DNA of 64,000 nucleotides, taken from positions 7,697,074 to 7,761,073 of the forward strand of contig CM031878.1 of NCBI GenBank assembly GCA_018697195.1, in the 5' to 3' direction. Of the stretch, positions 12,261-23,050 are shown in pieces. Each line of letters opens with the position of its first letter. Position 1 is the stretch's first letter. The stretch is from Certhia americana (Eukaryota; Chordata; Aves; Passeriformes; Certhiidae). Below the pieces are notes generated by a model, which made no database searches, had not been told where the DNA came from, and saw only the letters and a list, made by a program, of their open reading frames with translations. The position numbers and the translations under genes were made by a program.

Positions 12261-14474
12261 GGTGGGGGTGTTTCTGCTGGAACATCTGTTCTGAATTTGT
12301 GCACAACATTAGTATCTCTAGATTTGTCCATTCCTTTGCTGCTGGGACACTGGGGTTGCATGGTGAGAGGGTGCACACCACACCACACCCCTGTACCTCA
12401 GCAGGGTGGGCTTGATAGAGGACGCAGCAGCAGAATGGCTGCTTCCATCTTGTGCTCCACAGGAGAACTGGGGCTGATCCCTTCCCCTCCCACTGCTACA
12501 CATCAGGAGTGGTCGTGCTTTTGGCAGGCAGAAGCTCAGTGTCCAGATTTTATCTTGTGAGAGGTATATGTGCCTTGGTGCCTGGTGAAGGTATTTTCAG
12601 ACCCACTTCCCTTCTGCTGTTCCAGGCTGAGGCTGGGAGGGGAGGCAGCACTCATGTGTTTGCAGTGATGAGGGTCGTGGAAAGACAGGGTGCAATTTTC
12701 TCATTTGAATCTGTGCTGGGTTATAATTTTTCCTAATTCGTCACCTGTCATGACACAGGAGCGAGGGATGAGAGCTCCCTCTTACATATCACTGCTTGAT
12801 TACATGGTGTCAGAAGAGGCTTTCACAAATTATTCCACATAGGTGGAACAGTCTGGAAGGGGACTTTGGTAGAGAGCTACATGCAGGGGCTGCAGTCTTT
12901 GCAGCTCACCTGGCAGCTGGTTTTGTTGAGGAGGCCAAGGGATGGACATCCTTCCTGATCTTTCAGGTAGATGGAGTCAAAAATCAATTTTGGGTTGAAC
13001 TGGAAGGAAAAAAGCAAATCTCTCCCGGAAATCTGAGTGTGGCTGTCATCCTGATGGCATTGTCTCTTGGCAGGACCTGCTTCTGCCCTGTCCTCCCTGG
13101 CTGGGTAGGGATGGTTATGGAGCACACTGGCATCCTAATGGAGATCAGGCTGCGGTGCTGCTCACCTCTCAGAACTCTGCAGTGGGATTGTCTTGGGGAT
13201 TGCAGCAGGAGGGTTAATCAGGGAGCAAACTGTCAGTGATATAATCAAATCAGGGAGAGGCTGCTGTGAGAATTGGAGGTGGCATTCTCCAAGGGGGGGC
13301 TGTTTGCAAAGTGAGGCTCTGAAGGAAGGCAAGTAGGTGGCCAATAAGTAACAGTGAGTCTGGCTAATAGAGCCCAGCTGAAACTTGTGTTGTGGACAGG
13401 GATTGAGACATTTCTTCCAATTTTTTCTATGTTTGTTTTCATGGGCTCTTTAGGGAAGGCAAGTTTGTGTTCCTTGAGGTCCTGCAGAGTCAGTGAGGGG
13501 GCACAGCACAGATCTCAGATCACAGATCCACAGCACATGTGGATACTGGCTGTAGGAAGCAGTGGGACAATGCCATAAACTGAGAAAGGACTGTGAGGTA
13601 CTGCCCTCCTGCCAAACTCCATTCTACCCCATTGCATACTTTATCACCAATGCTCTTGCGACTGCTTGGCAAGCCAAGAAGTGCCACTGGTCTGGCTAAA
13701 AAATATATTTTGGGTGGTGTGGGGCATCCCAGGTTCATTTCAGATGGATAAGCTGCATGAATGGGCTCACTGTGCCGTCGTATGACTAGTGGAGTTCAAG
13801 CAGGGGGAGCAAAGGGTGCAGGAAAGGACTGGGTGGGAACAGCTTCAAAACTTTGGTGGGCAGCAAAGCCAAAGCTGACTTCTGCTGCCCTTAATCAGGC
13901 CAGGAGCTACCTCTGAGCTCAGCTCTCTGAGAGTGATCTGTTACCAGCAGCAGCACAAGATTTAGAGAGCCTGAACTGTTCAACCCTTACAATTTCACTG
14001 TTCCCAGTGGCTCAAGCATCCGTGCTCATGTAGGTTTGAATCTCCCCTCCACATCATGTGCTTGGGTTGTCCTGACTGAGCCTGAAACAGGGGCTGGCTG
14101 TGGGGCTGTGGTGTGGGCTGCTTGTGAGGGCCTGTAGTGAGCTGAGGCATGCTCAGAAAAGGTCTCTGGCCCCATGTACTGGCCTTGTCCACCCCAAGCT
14201 GTGCTCAGAGCAGCTGCAGGATAGATCCTGACATGGGGAGTCCCAGGAGAAAGAGGTGGTCCAGATCTTGGTGAGTGACAGCCTCCAGTGTCTATCCAGT
14301 GGCTTGTACTGAGGTGGTGACTTCAGCCTGGTTTTGAGGAATCAGCGCTAGCCCCAAAGGATGTGTGACCCTTTTATTTTTACCCCTGTAAAGTTTGTGT
14401 GTTGCTGTAGCCATTTGCTTTCACTGACTCTGGCCTAGAGCCCTTGGATTGCCTAAAATGCAGCTGACCTGGTC

Positions 14475-14745
14475 TCATAAAATCATAGAGTCATAGAATG
14501 GTTTTGGTTGGGAAGGGACCTTGAATCATCTTCTTCCAACCCCCCCGCCATGTGCAGGAACATTTTCCTCTAGACCAGGTTGCTCAGAGCCCCATCCAAC
14601 CTGGCCTTGAACATTTCCAGGGATGGGGCATCCACAACTTCCCTGGGCAAGTATTCAGCAGCTCACCACCCTCAGGGTGAGGATTTTTTTCCTAATATCT
14701 ATTCTAAATCTACTCCCAACTTCTGCTTGCACCATAACAGCTCTG
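14475..14745 (-). mobile_element. CR1 LINE 3' end fragment
   Basis: The plus strand starts with AAAATCATAGAGTCATAGAATGG, the inverted CR1 3' terminus. It then has the GGTTGGGAAGGGACC, CTAGACCAGGTTGCTCAGAGCC and CCTGGCCTTGAACATTTCC blocks of the CR1 3' UTR, and fades near 14745. A run of seven C sits at about 14540. Confidence 0.93.
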
Positions 14746-15044
14746 GCTGAATTGCTGCTGAAGTGCTGCTGGGCATCACAGGGGGCTCAACAGCATTTGC
14801 CATGCCTTGTCAGGGGATTTGCAGGGCTGTGCTTGAGCTGCTTGCAGACACCAAGAAGATGCTTGAGCTGATCTTCCAGCTGACAAAAAGGAATATTTAA
14901 TGATCCCTGATCCATGATGGCCGTGGAGACCACCTTCCATATTCTCAAGGACCAGGAAGAATTTGATGATGGAAGTTGTAGAAGAGCATGCACAGATAGC
15001 ACAACAGATCAGGAATAAATCAGCAATGGGCAGAGCCTTACTCA

Positions 15045-15265
15045 GCTCCCTCTAGTCCAACTCTCCTGCAGCACAAATGTTTTCCCTGTTTGCATCCTCA
15101 GATCCACTGTTTAATCTAGTTTCAAATGCCCCAGGCTTTCTTTGGGAAAAGCTTCTCCACAGCCTCATAAATCTTCCTGTCGGGAAGTTTTTTTCTTGCT
15201 ACAGACCTGAGAATTTCCCTTTCTTAATTTCATACTGCTTATCCTCCCTTTCCCATGCCAAGCCC
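15045..15265 (-). mobile_element. Ancient CR1-like LINE 3' fragment
   Basis: The order of blocks resembles the inverted 3' end of an old amniote CR1: a CCCTCTAGTCCAACTCTCCTGCAG start, TTTAATCTAGTTTCAAATGCC, CTCCACAGCCTCATAAATCTTCC, and a TTTCTTAATTTCATACTGCTTATCC end. It is much more diverged than the bird-specific copies, so it is probably an old insertion shared across birds. Confidence 0.6.
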
Positions 15266-15924
15266 TTCCCTGGATAGGCGCTGAAGCAGGACAGGAGCAA
15301 CAGTCTCAGCACCAAATCTTTCTCTCAGTTTGCTCTCTTAAAGGGCTGTTTCTCACTTAGGACTTGTTCCTTTCCTGATGTCTCATCCTACCTGCTCCCA
15401 GGTTATACCATGAGAGATTTGGGCTGTGCTGGTAGTGCTGGGGGGAGCACAGGATAAACCTCATGGGGAGGCAGATGAATTGGCGAGGCTCTCTGGAGCC
15501 TCTAGTCCCATGGTCAGCTCTCCTTAGCTTTCCCAGCCTTTTCCTAAAATCCCCCTCAATTCTTGCCTCTGACAGTCAGAAATGACCAGTGGCTCTCTTT
15601 TTTTCTGCTCTCTAGCTTAAACTTTCTTTGCTGCAGCTTCAGTCCCTCCCTGTATTGCTTCACCCAGCACAGCCATGGAGTGATGGCTGTGACTTCTGTT
15701 GCAGCTTTTCCTACCCTGGAAGGCTGCTTGTTTCCTACTTACACCACTGCTTGAGGTGACAAGAATCACTGGTTCTGAAAGTCCTTTGGGCTCTCCTGGG
15801 AAAGGGCTTCAAGCTGCTGCCTTTACTGCCCATGTACTGAAAACAGATGAGCCCAGAGAAGCACCTTGGAGGTTAATCCTGAGCCTCTAAATGTGGTCAG
15901 GTTGGGTTGCAGATGTTGATGCCA

Positions 15925-16260
15925 GAGTGTATTTATTCATTTCACAGTTTTGCTTATTTATCAGATCCTGTGATCATTAAATTGTGCATTACCATTTGGC
16001 ATGTGGCAGGTTTTAATTCCTGTGGCTGGTTTATGCCCTCTGCAGGTATTAGCCTAAATGCATTTCCTGACAAGTGATGGATGCTCCGAAAAGCTGTGGC
16101 AACATATTTATTGATCAGAGCTCTCCATAACCCCAGCTCACTAATGCAAGCTCTAGCAGCGCTAGGAACTATTGTCTCCTCAGACTGTTTCATTAACTCA
16201 GATGTGAGGGTTTGGTCTTTCCTTTCACGCAGGATGGAGTAAATCTTGCACAGTGCCAAC
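15925..16260. promoter_or_regulatory. Candidate conserved non-coding element
   Basis: This is a repeat-free AT-rich island. It carries paired TATTTATT motifs (about 15932 and 16107), TGATCATTAAATTG, a TTTTAATTCC core and ACAAGTGATGG. It looks unlike the GC-richer flanks. Regulatory function is inferred from composition only. Confidence 0.28.
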
Positions 16261-18959
16261 TCTGACAGCAGCTCCGGCTCACTAAGTAGGATAGACCTGG
16301 CCCTGTGCTCTGGGCAAGGGGACCTCTGGGGGATATTTAGGGATAAAGAAGCCCTTCAATGACTTTCCAGAGAATGTAGAGGCAAACATGAACCTCCCAG
16401 GTGTATCTGGGGTTGGAAGGTGCCTCTGCATATTTCTTGCAGCTATGTCTGACCTACCTGTGTACTAGGTTGTGCAGCAGAGGTGGGAGCACAGCAGCTG
16501 GGTGCTGCTGCTGGCTTTCCCTAGAACAGATGGAATTGGTTAGGGAATGCCACCTCGAGGTTCCTGCAGGGTCTGCAGTGCAGAGCTGCCTAGGTACTTC
16601 AGGGAATGGGATGTGTCTGCTGCCAGCAGGGCTCTGCTTGGAAAAAACTAGTGGGAAAAATTCTGCTTAGAAAGGTCTGTCTTGTCAAGGGAAAAGCTTC
16701 TGCTAACCCTTGAAGAAGTGGAGGACCAGAGAGGCATCTTGAGCTACCCTCTGTTTCATGGCGGTGTGTGTGGACTCTGACACTCTCAGGAACCTAACGG
16801 ACTGCCACAGGTGAGGAGTAGATGATGGTGTGACCAAAAATTGGTCAGGAGACAAATTCAGCCCAAAGGTGAGTTATGGAGGCTTGGAGTGACAAGCTAC
16901 TGTGTAGAGGAAACAGGGTTGCTATGTGATCCTTGCCTGCCCATGCACATGGCATGAAATCCTTTCCCTCTCTGTGGCTGCAAAGCATTGCTGCTGCCTG
17001 CTTTTCCCAAACCCACCCTGAATGAGTCTAACTGTTTCAGAAACAAGAACCAGAAGCCTTGAGAATTTCCCCATTCCTCTGGGAGAGAGCAGGGTAGACA
17101 AATGCAGGACATCCTGCCTTATTCAGCATCCCAGTAGAGCTGGGCCTTCATGAGGTGGAATGACCTCGCAAGATCATGCCCAGAACTCTGCGTGTTTGTC
17201 CCCGCTCCTCTGAGAGCAGCAAAGGGGCATGGCACCAACTGGGAGCTTAGTGGAGCCCTGTGCCTTGCAGGGTGAAGTGGGGAGTTCATGCTGTGGCAGT
17301 GGCTTTGCAGAGCCACACCATGGACATGGACACTGGGGGATGGAGAGAACAGAATGAAGCTGCCAAACCCATGGCTGGTGGGGGAGAAGGTGAGAGGGCA
17401 TTAAGAGCTGGCAGAAGGGTGATGTGGGATCCTGCTGGCTCCTCAGTTATGGGAAACTCCAACTGATCCCAGGTGGGTTGTCTGCTGGAGAAGCTGCTCT
17501 CTGCTCATGCTGGCGGAGAGTGACATCCCACATGTTGTAAATATTTCTAGAAAACATCTCCTCACCCCTTCTCCTGCAATTTGCACGGCCTGAACACCTG
17601 TGGTAAGAATAGATGAGGTTGTGAGGAGAGAGAACTCTGGTCTAAATGTGTCATCAGAGCGTTCCACATGGATGTGATCCTTGTGGCCAGCACTGGCCTC
17701 AGCTCTGCCAGTCCTCACCACCTGGACATGGGTTATTTGTGTGCCCCACTGACACTGGCCCTTCTCCTCTGACCTCTCTTGCACAAAGCCTCTGGTCTGG
17801 GGCTGGGAACTGGGAATGGAGCCCCTGGAGGTCCTGAGGCCAGAAAAAAGACAAGCCCACACCTCACTCATGCCAACACTCGCAGCTGCAGTGAGCAACA
17901 GGAGCAGCTTTGGATCTGAATTGACCCCCAAGGGGGCAAATCCACCAACCAGCAAACTCAGTGCTGAAACTAGAAGACTTTCCCCACAGTCCTATGCAAT
18001 CCTCCCAAAATTCCAGCAGCATCAGGGGATGCTCATCCAGGTTCCTACCACTTGGAGGGAAATACTGTTTGTTTTGCCTGCATAAACACCTCCATCTCTC
18101 CTCAGATGAAGGTCCTTGGGCCTGTTAGTAGATGACCATTAGGTATGAAGGCTCTCAGTTGTCCTCACAGCTTGATCACAAATAATAATGAACGGTATCT
18201 TCAGGGGGCTGCAGCAGGGTATGAGCTGGAGCCAGGGACCCCTTGTTGATGGCACCTGGTACAGGTGGGTGCAAAATGGGAAGAGCAGGGTTGATCCTCC
18301 TGTCATTGCTTGGGCAGCCAAATGCCTAGGGAAAAAGAGTAGGACAAGATATTTTTGCCTGGGGCAACACAGACAAAAGGACTCTTTCCACCTTCAACTT
18401 CCCATGCTGGGTCTGGTGAAGAGAAATAGTTGTTTTATAGAAAGAAACTAGGTCTTACATTAATGGAGAGAGATTACAGCTTTATGTGAGAAGAAGAAAG
18501 AAGCTAAACGAGGTGCTGATGCAGTGAGGATCTTTATTGTTAAGCACTCTTGATAATGCATAGAGTTGTACTCATCTTTCAGTAACTTTATTTGGCTATT
18601 GTAAATCTCATTTTAGTGATCCCATCATTTCAGCCTTAATTCTAGTTGGCATGGTGGAGCCATCTGCCAGCCAGAAGAATTCTTACCTTCCTCTCCTCGT
18701 ACCAAACACTGGGAAATGCCCTGCTCCCACAAATACAGCTCCCACATACCTGGGGAACTGCACAGGAACCATCTGGAGCAGATGGATCTCCCAGACACTA
18801 CAGTGAGAAGTTTCTGGCATCCAGTGGGAACCCAGAAATTGGGCAAGGAGAAATCCTGGGGGGAATAGAAATACTACTTAAGAGTAAAACTTCACAATGC
18901 TAAGTGAGAATGTGCAGTTAGAAATGCCATCCCTTTCACACAGGCTCTCCAAACAGCTG

Positions 18960-19440
18960 TGAAAACTCTTTTATCGGAGGAAAAACCCCAACCAAATAAA
19001 TTATATATTTTTTGGTTTGTAAATCATTAGAATGGGACAGAAGCCGGCAGGTTTCCTCCTGCATCCTGCTAATGTCTGTGTCCCTTTGCTGGTCCTGCAA
19101 GGCTGGAGACAAACTTTGGGAACTGCTCTTGGGGGGACTGGGCAGCAGTGCCCGAGCTGAGCTTTAATTAACAGAAAGTGGCCACTGTTCTGCTCAGCAC
19201 AGCAATCTCAGACTTCAATTGCTGATTGAGGCAAGAGCCATTGCTCACCAGGTAGAGGAAATAAGGTTTGCATTGGAACGTAAAAGATTGTTTTAATTAA
19301 ACCTGGTATTTCTAAGCCTGTTTCTGGCTGCAGCAGAACGGGGGAGGCAGCTTGAACTGGTCAGAAAATTCCCAGAAAAAAGGGCACTTTGTTTTTTTTT
19401 CACTTTGTAGGCTGGAAATGGTGCATGATAGAAAAATAAA
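18960..19440. promoter_or_regulatory. Candidate conserved non-coding element
   Basis: The block has AAATAAATTATATATTTTTTGG near 18995, CTTTAATTAACAG near 19163, CAATTGCTGATTGAGG near 19217 and GTTTTAATTAAACC near 19291. The last is a palindromic TTAATTAA core. It is not repetitive. A homeodomain-rich enhancer is a reasonable guess but untested. Confidence 0.28.
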
Positions 19441-19786
19441 AGGCGTTTGTTTTGTTCAGGGTTGTATTTGCCTCTTGGTCATACAGGCTGGAGGCATCAC
19501 AGAATTGCCTGTGTGGTAAAGGAAAGGAGGAAATGACCCCTTCTGCATCCAGCTCTGTGTGCTGCATTTGGCCCCAGGACTGACTGCAGCCCAGGACAGC
19601 CTTATAAGATCAAACCCGAGCCCCAGACATCACTGCCTTTTTCTCTGCACCATGGTCCTCCCCTCCTTTCCCCAGCTCACTTTTATCTCCACAATGGCCT
19701 TTGCAGGAAGGTCAACATCCAGATAAATTTCTGCCCCAGCACTGTAAAAATCTTGGGGTGCTCTATGCTTAAGTCCGAGGTCTGGG

Positions 19787-19799
19787 TTTTTTTTTTTTT
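19787..19799. repeat. Poly-T tract (13 bp)
   Basis: Uninterrupted T run; simple repeat. Confidence 0.85.
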
Positions 19800-20397
19800 C
19801 CCAAGCAGCTGTGTGTCAAGCCTGTGTCTCTCCCCACCAGCAGCCAGGTTGAGTTTTGGATGGTTTAGTCCCGCAACACAAGAGCAAAACCAAGCGGACA
19901 ACAAACCCTAAGCTCACCAAACACTCTGAGCAGGCTGTAGAAAGGACCCCAGCCTCAGCTCACCTCTCTGCTGCATTTTCTAAATCTGTGAGGATTCTGA
20001 AATCCTCAGATGGAGCAGCAAATCCCTCCAGCTGTTCCCACTGTGCTCACCCAGCTCAGGAACAGCTTACACTCATCACTGGCATCTTCCTCCGAGCTGC
20101 AGCAACCTTCTCCCTGGGCAGAGGCAGCCATCCAGGCAAAAGCACATTTTTAAGTGCATGTCACTTTTGGGGTTTTCCTGCTGAAGAAGGTAGAATTCAG
20201 ACCTCCCGAAAAGCATGACTGCCCTAGAAATCAAACAGGATTTAGGCTTGTGCTTCACAGGCAAGGGACAACCAGAGTCAGTGTGACAGCACAAACAACC
20301 CAGATGGGACACATGAGGTGGACCGTGCTTTTCTGTAGCCACAGGCCACCTTCCACCCATACATCCCTAGAGAATGAAGTACATCTCCAGGTAGTTT

Positions 20398-20615
20398 TAG
20401 AATCATAGAATAAGCTGAGCTGGAAGGGACCCAAATGGAATCATTGAAGTTGTCCCTGCACCCCAAGAACCCCTTGTGACTGAGAGTGTTGTCCAGACAC
20501 TTCTTGAGATCTGTTAGACTTGGTGCTATGACCCCTTCTCTGGGGAGCCCATTCCAGGGCCCAGCCACCCTCTGGGTCTGCTCAGATGTTGCTCTGCATC
20601 ATGTATAGCCCTTTC
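20398..20615 (-). mobile_element. CR1 LINE 3' end fragment
   Basis: The plus strand starts with AGAATCATAGAATAAGCTGAG. It continues GGAAGGGACCCA, CACCCCAAGAACCCC, GAGAGTGTTGTCCAGACAC, CTCTGGGGAGCCCATTCC and CACCCTCTGGGT. This is the inverted 3' end of the CR1 type with GGAAGGGACCCATAAGGATC-like ends. Similarity ends just before a poly-T run. Confidence 0.92.
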
Positions 20616-20631
20616 CCTACATTTGTTTGGC

Positions 20632-20649
20632 TTTTTTTTTTTTTTTTTT
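20632..20649. repeat. Poly-T tract (18 bp)
   Basis: T run immediately upstream (on the minus strand) of the 20.4 kb CR1 fragment. It may be incidental. Confidence 0.88.
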
Positions 20650-21594
20650 GGACCAACCAAATAGCTCGTTCTTCAGGAGACCCAAGCTGGTTGTGACAGC
20701 ACATGGTCTGGGTGAAGTGGCCAGAGCACTGCATCTGGAAAAAGGGGCTCCTTCTGAGCCCTTTGGAGGTGCTGAGGGCCTTCAGCATCTCCCAGGCCAT
20801 TCCTGCAAGCCAGGGGAAAGGCTAAGCCACAGTGGTGGGAGCATGGAATGTGATCAGCACCATCAGACCATAGCATCCAAAACGGAAACTTCCCAGCTTG
20901 CTCTGTGCAACTAGTTGATATTAAATCCTCAATTTCTTGCCTAAAATAAACACAATTGAGCAAACACATAAAAATATGTCTGTATTCACAGACAGAAATA
21001 CACTTACACGCCACATATCTGGAGTTTCAAATGTTTCATTTGCCCAGAATGCTGCTTCAGCAAAACCAAAACTATTTGCAGAACAAAGTCAGTCACAAAA
21101 ACCCAACTTTCCCAGCTCAGAAATTTCTGGGGGCAAAAGCAACAATGGCTATTAAAATGAAACTGCCTGCCAATGTATTTCCAAACCAGAGAGCTGCAGA
21201 TTAATCCAAATGGTCTCATTTCAACACTGGAATAAATTTAGACAAACAAACAAGTAAATTGAGACTAGCATGAAACTACTGGAAGTTATCAAACCAATCT
21301 ACAGTTCTTCCTTTCCTTCTTCCTTGGAATTACCAGCTTCTCTCTACCAGTAAGAAGGTAAAAGAGCTCAAATTTTTGTCTCAGCACAAGACAGGAAATA
21401 GTCCTGAAATCTCAAATATTTCCATGGATTAGATTTTTCAAAGTTTTTTAACTTATTTACAGTGTTTCATGGTGCTTCTGAAATACCTCCTGCCAATGGC
21501 TGAACTAAAATAACTTCAACTGATGGAGCAGAGGAACCAAGATGTTTTGGTGGTACCTCAGGGATGTTTTTCAGCTGTCTGGATCCTGTTGTGG

Positions 21595-21720
21595 GGGGGT
21601 GCTGCAGCCAGCTGAATTAAACTGCATATGCAAATCCTGATTAATTAGCAATTAGGTATGGCAGCTTGTCAAACTGCAAAGCCTGTCACTGAAAGATGCA
21701 CACTGTGGCCACGTCCTTTC
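21595..21720. promoter_or_regulatory. Candidate enhancer island: octamer plus TAATTA cluster
   Basis: Within 30 bp there is a perfect POU octamer ATGCAAAT (21628-21635), a TTAATTAG core (21641-21648) and a CAATTAG core (21649-21655). Octamer and TAATTA cores are the established binding sites of POU and Antp/paired-type homeodomain proteins. Use as an enhancer here is inference. Confidence 0.35.
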
Positions 21721-22799
21721 GGAGTGTCAGCCCTTAGGCAGGGCAGCATTAAAGCTTTTGTGACAGGGATGTGTCACTGAGCTGCGGGCTTTGGGAACAT
21801 CCAGCTCAGTTTCAAGGAGCAGAAAATGGATGGAAATGTATTGGAGATGTCTGGAAGTGTACTGGGGATGGTCTGCCCCAGTTTGCTCTGTACAGGCGTA
21901 GAAGAGGGGGTGTGGGGTTGTGGGCTCTTTTCTCACAGGTCAAGTGTGTTTGTGACTCTCCAGCCAGATGTACCCTGGATGGGGACACCAGGTGGACATC
22001 CCAGCTTGCAGAGGCAGAGTTCTTGCCTCCTTGGAGGCCTTATTAGTCTGTATCATAGTCCACCTCTCACCTGTGCCACTGCTAGGACTAGCTCAATCCA
22101 TGCCAGCAGAGAAATTTCCTTAAAATTTAATTTTGGATCATCCTGGCTGGTGTCCAGTGGATGTGTGCACCAGGACTGGCTGTTGGGCAGCTGAGCCAGG
22201 GCTCTGGTGGTGCGGCACACTGGGACCACAGAACACATTTCTCATCACAGCCTCTGCCCTGTGGGAGGAGGGGAGCCATGCTCCCCTGCATGGCTGCAGG
22301 CACTGCCCACATCCAGCTGTTCTGCAGCAACCATGGATCCTCCATTTCCACATCCCAATATGTGCAGGAGGTGCTGGGCAGAGGAGATGGGACAGCAGAA
22401 CAGCCAGGGCCTCAGTAGCCCTGGGGACACCACGTCTGCTGGAATGCCCTCCAAGGGTTTTTCTCTGTAAGCTTGTGGCTTGCATCCTGCTGCTGCTGCT
22501 GTTAGCCAGCCTGGCCAGAATCTAATCATTTATTTCCCACACAGCCTGAAAAAACCCCACCATGTTTCAAACCAATTTATTTTGGGGAGCTTTACACATT
22601 TTCTAGGAGATTTTCCAACAGATTTCTGGTGCTTTAAAGCCCACTGGCCATTGCCATGGTTCCTCCTGTGGGCCCCTTAAGATGCCCTTATGTTTCCCAA
22701 CAGGACAAGGTGATGAAAAAATACTGACCTACATTTCCCTGTGAAAAGTTTGAAGTGCCACACAGGAGTGGCACCACAGCATTGTGCCCAGTGATGTGA

Positions 22800-23050
22800 A
22801 TGGCTGCCCACAATCACCTGCATTTAAATCATCACCAACACATCAAGTCAAGGAGCAATGGTAGGAGCCAGTCAGGGTGCATTAGAGACCCCCATGGGGA
22901 TGTTACTGTCACTGGGGCTGTGATTTTAATATCATTAAATAGGTGATAACCTATCTCCACAGATAAAAACAGGAACCCAACGTGAAAAATGCGGCCATTA
23001 TCCAATAAGACACAGTTTCTTTGGAAAGCTTTGAGTGGACGTAAATGCAT
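22800..23050. promoter_or_regulatory. Candidate conserved non-coding element
   Basis: Repeat-free AT-rich block with GATTTTAATATCATTAAATAGG near 22920 and ATTTAAATC near 22824. It differs in composition from the GC-richer flanks. Proposed only from composition. Confidence 0.2.

Larger units (their letters stand above)
8418..14474. other. Long unique non-coding stretch
   Basis: I see no gene. The longest frame (about 10925-11611, 228 codons) has no recognisable domain and no codon-level sign of constraint that I can judge by eye. Candidate regulatory islands at 8690-8900 and 9740-9970 and the GTTTT repeat at 12.2 kb are listed separately. Confidence 0.5.
15271..20397. other. Long unique non-coding stretch
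   Basis: No coding exon or transposon is recognised. Candidate regulatory islands at 15925-16260, 18440-18640 and 18960-19440 stand out by AT content and motif richness. Short frames only. Confidence 0.5.
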
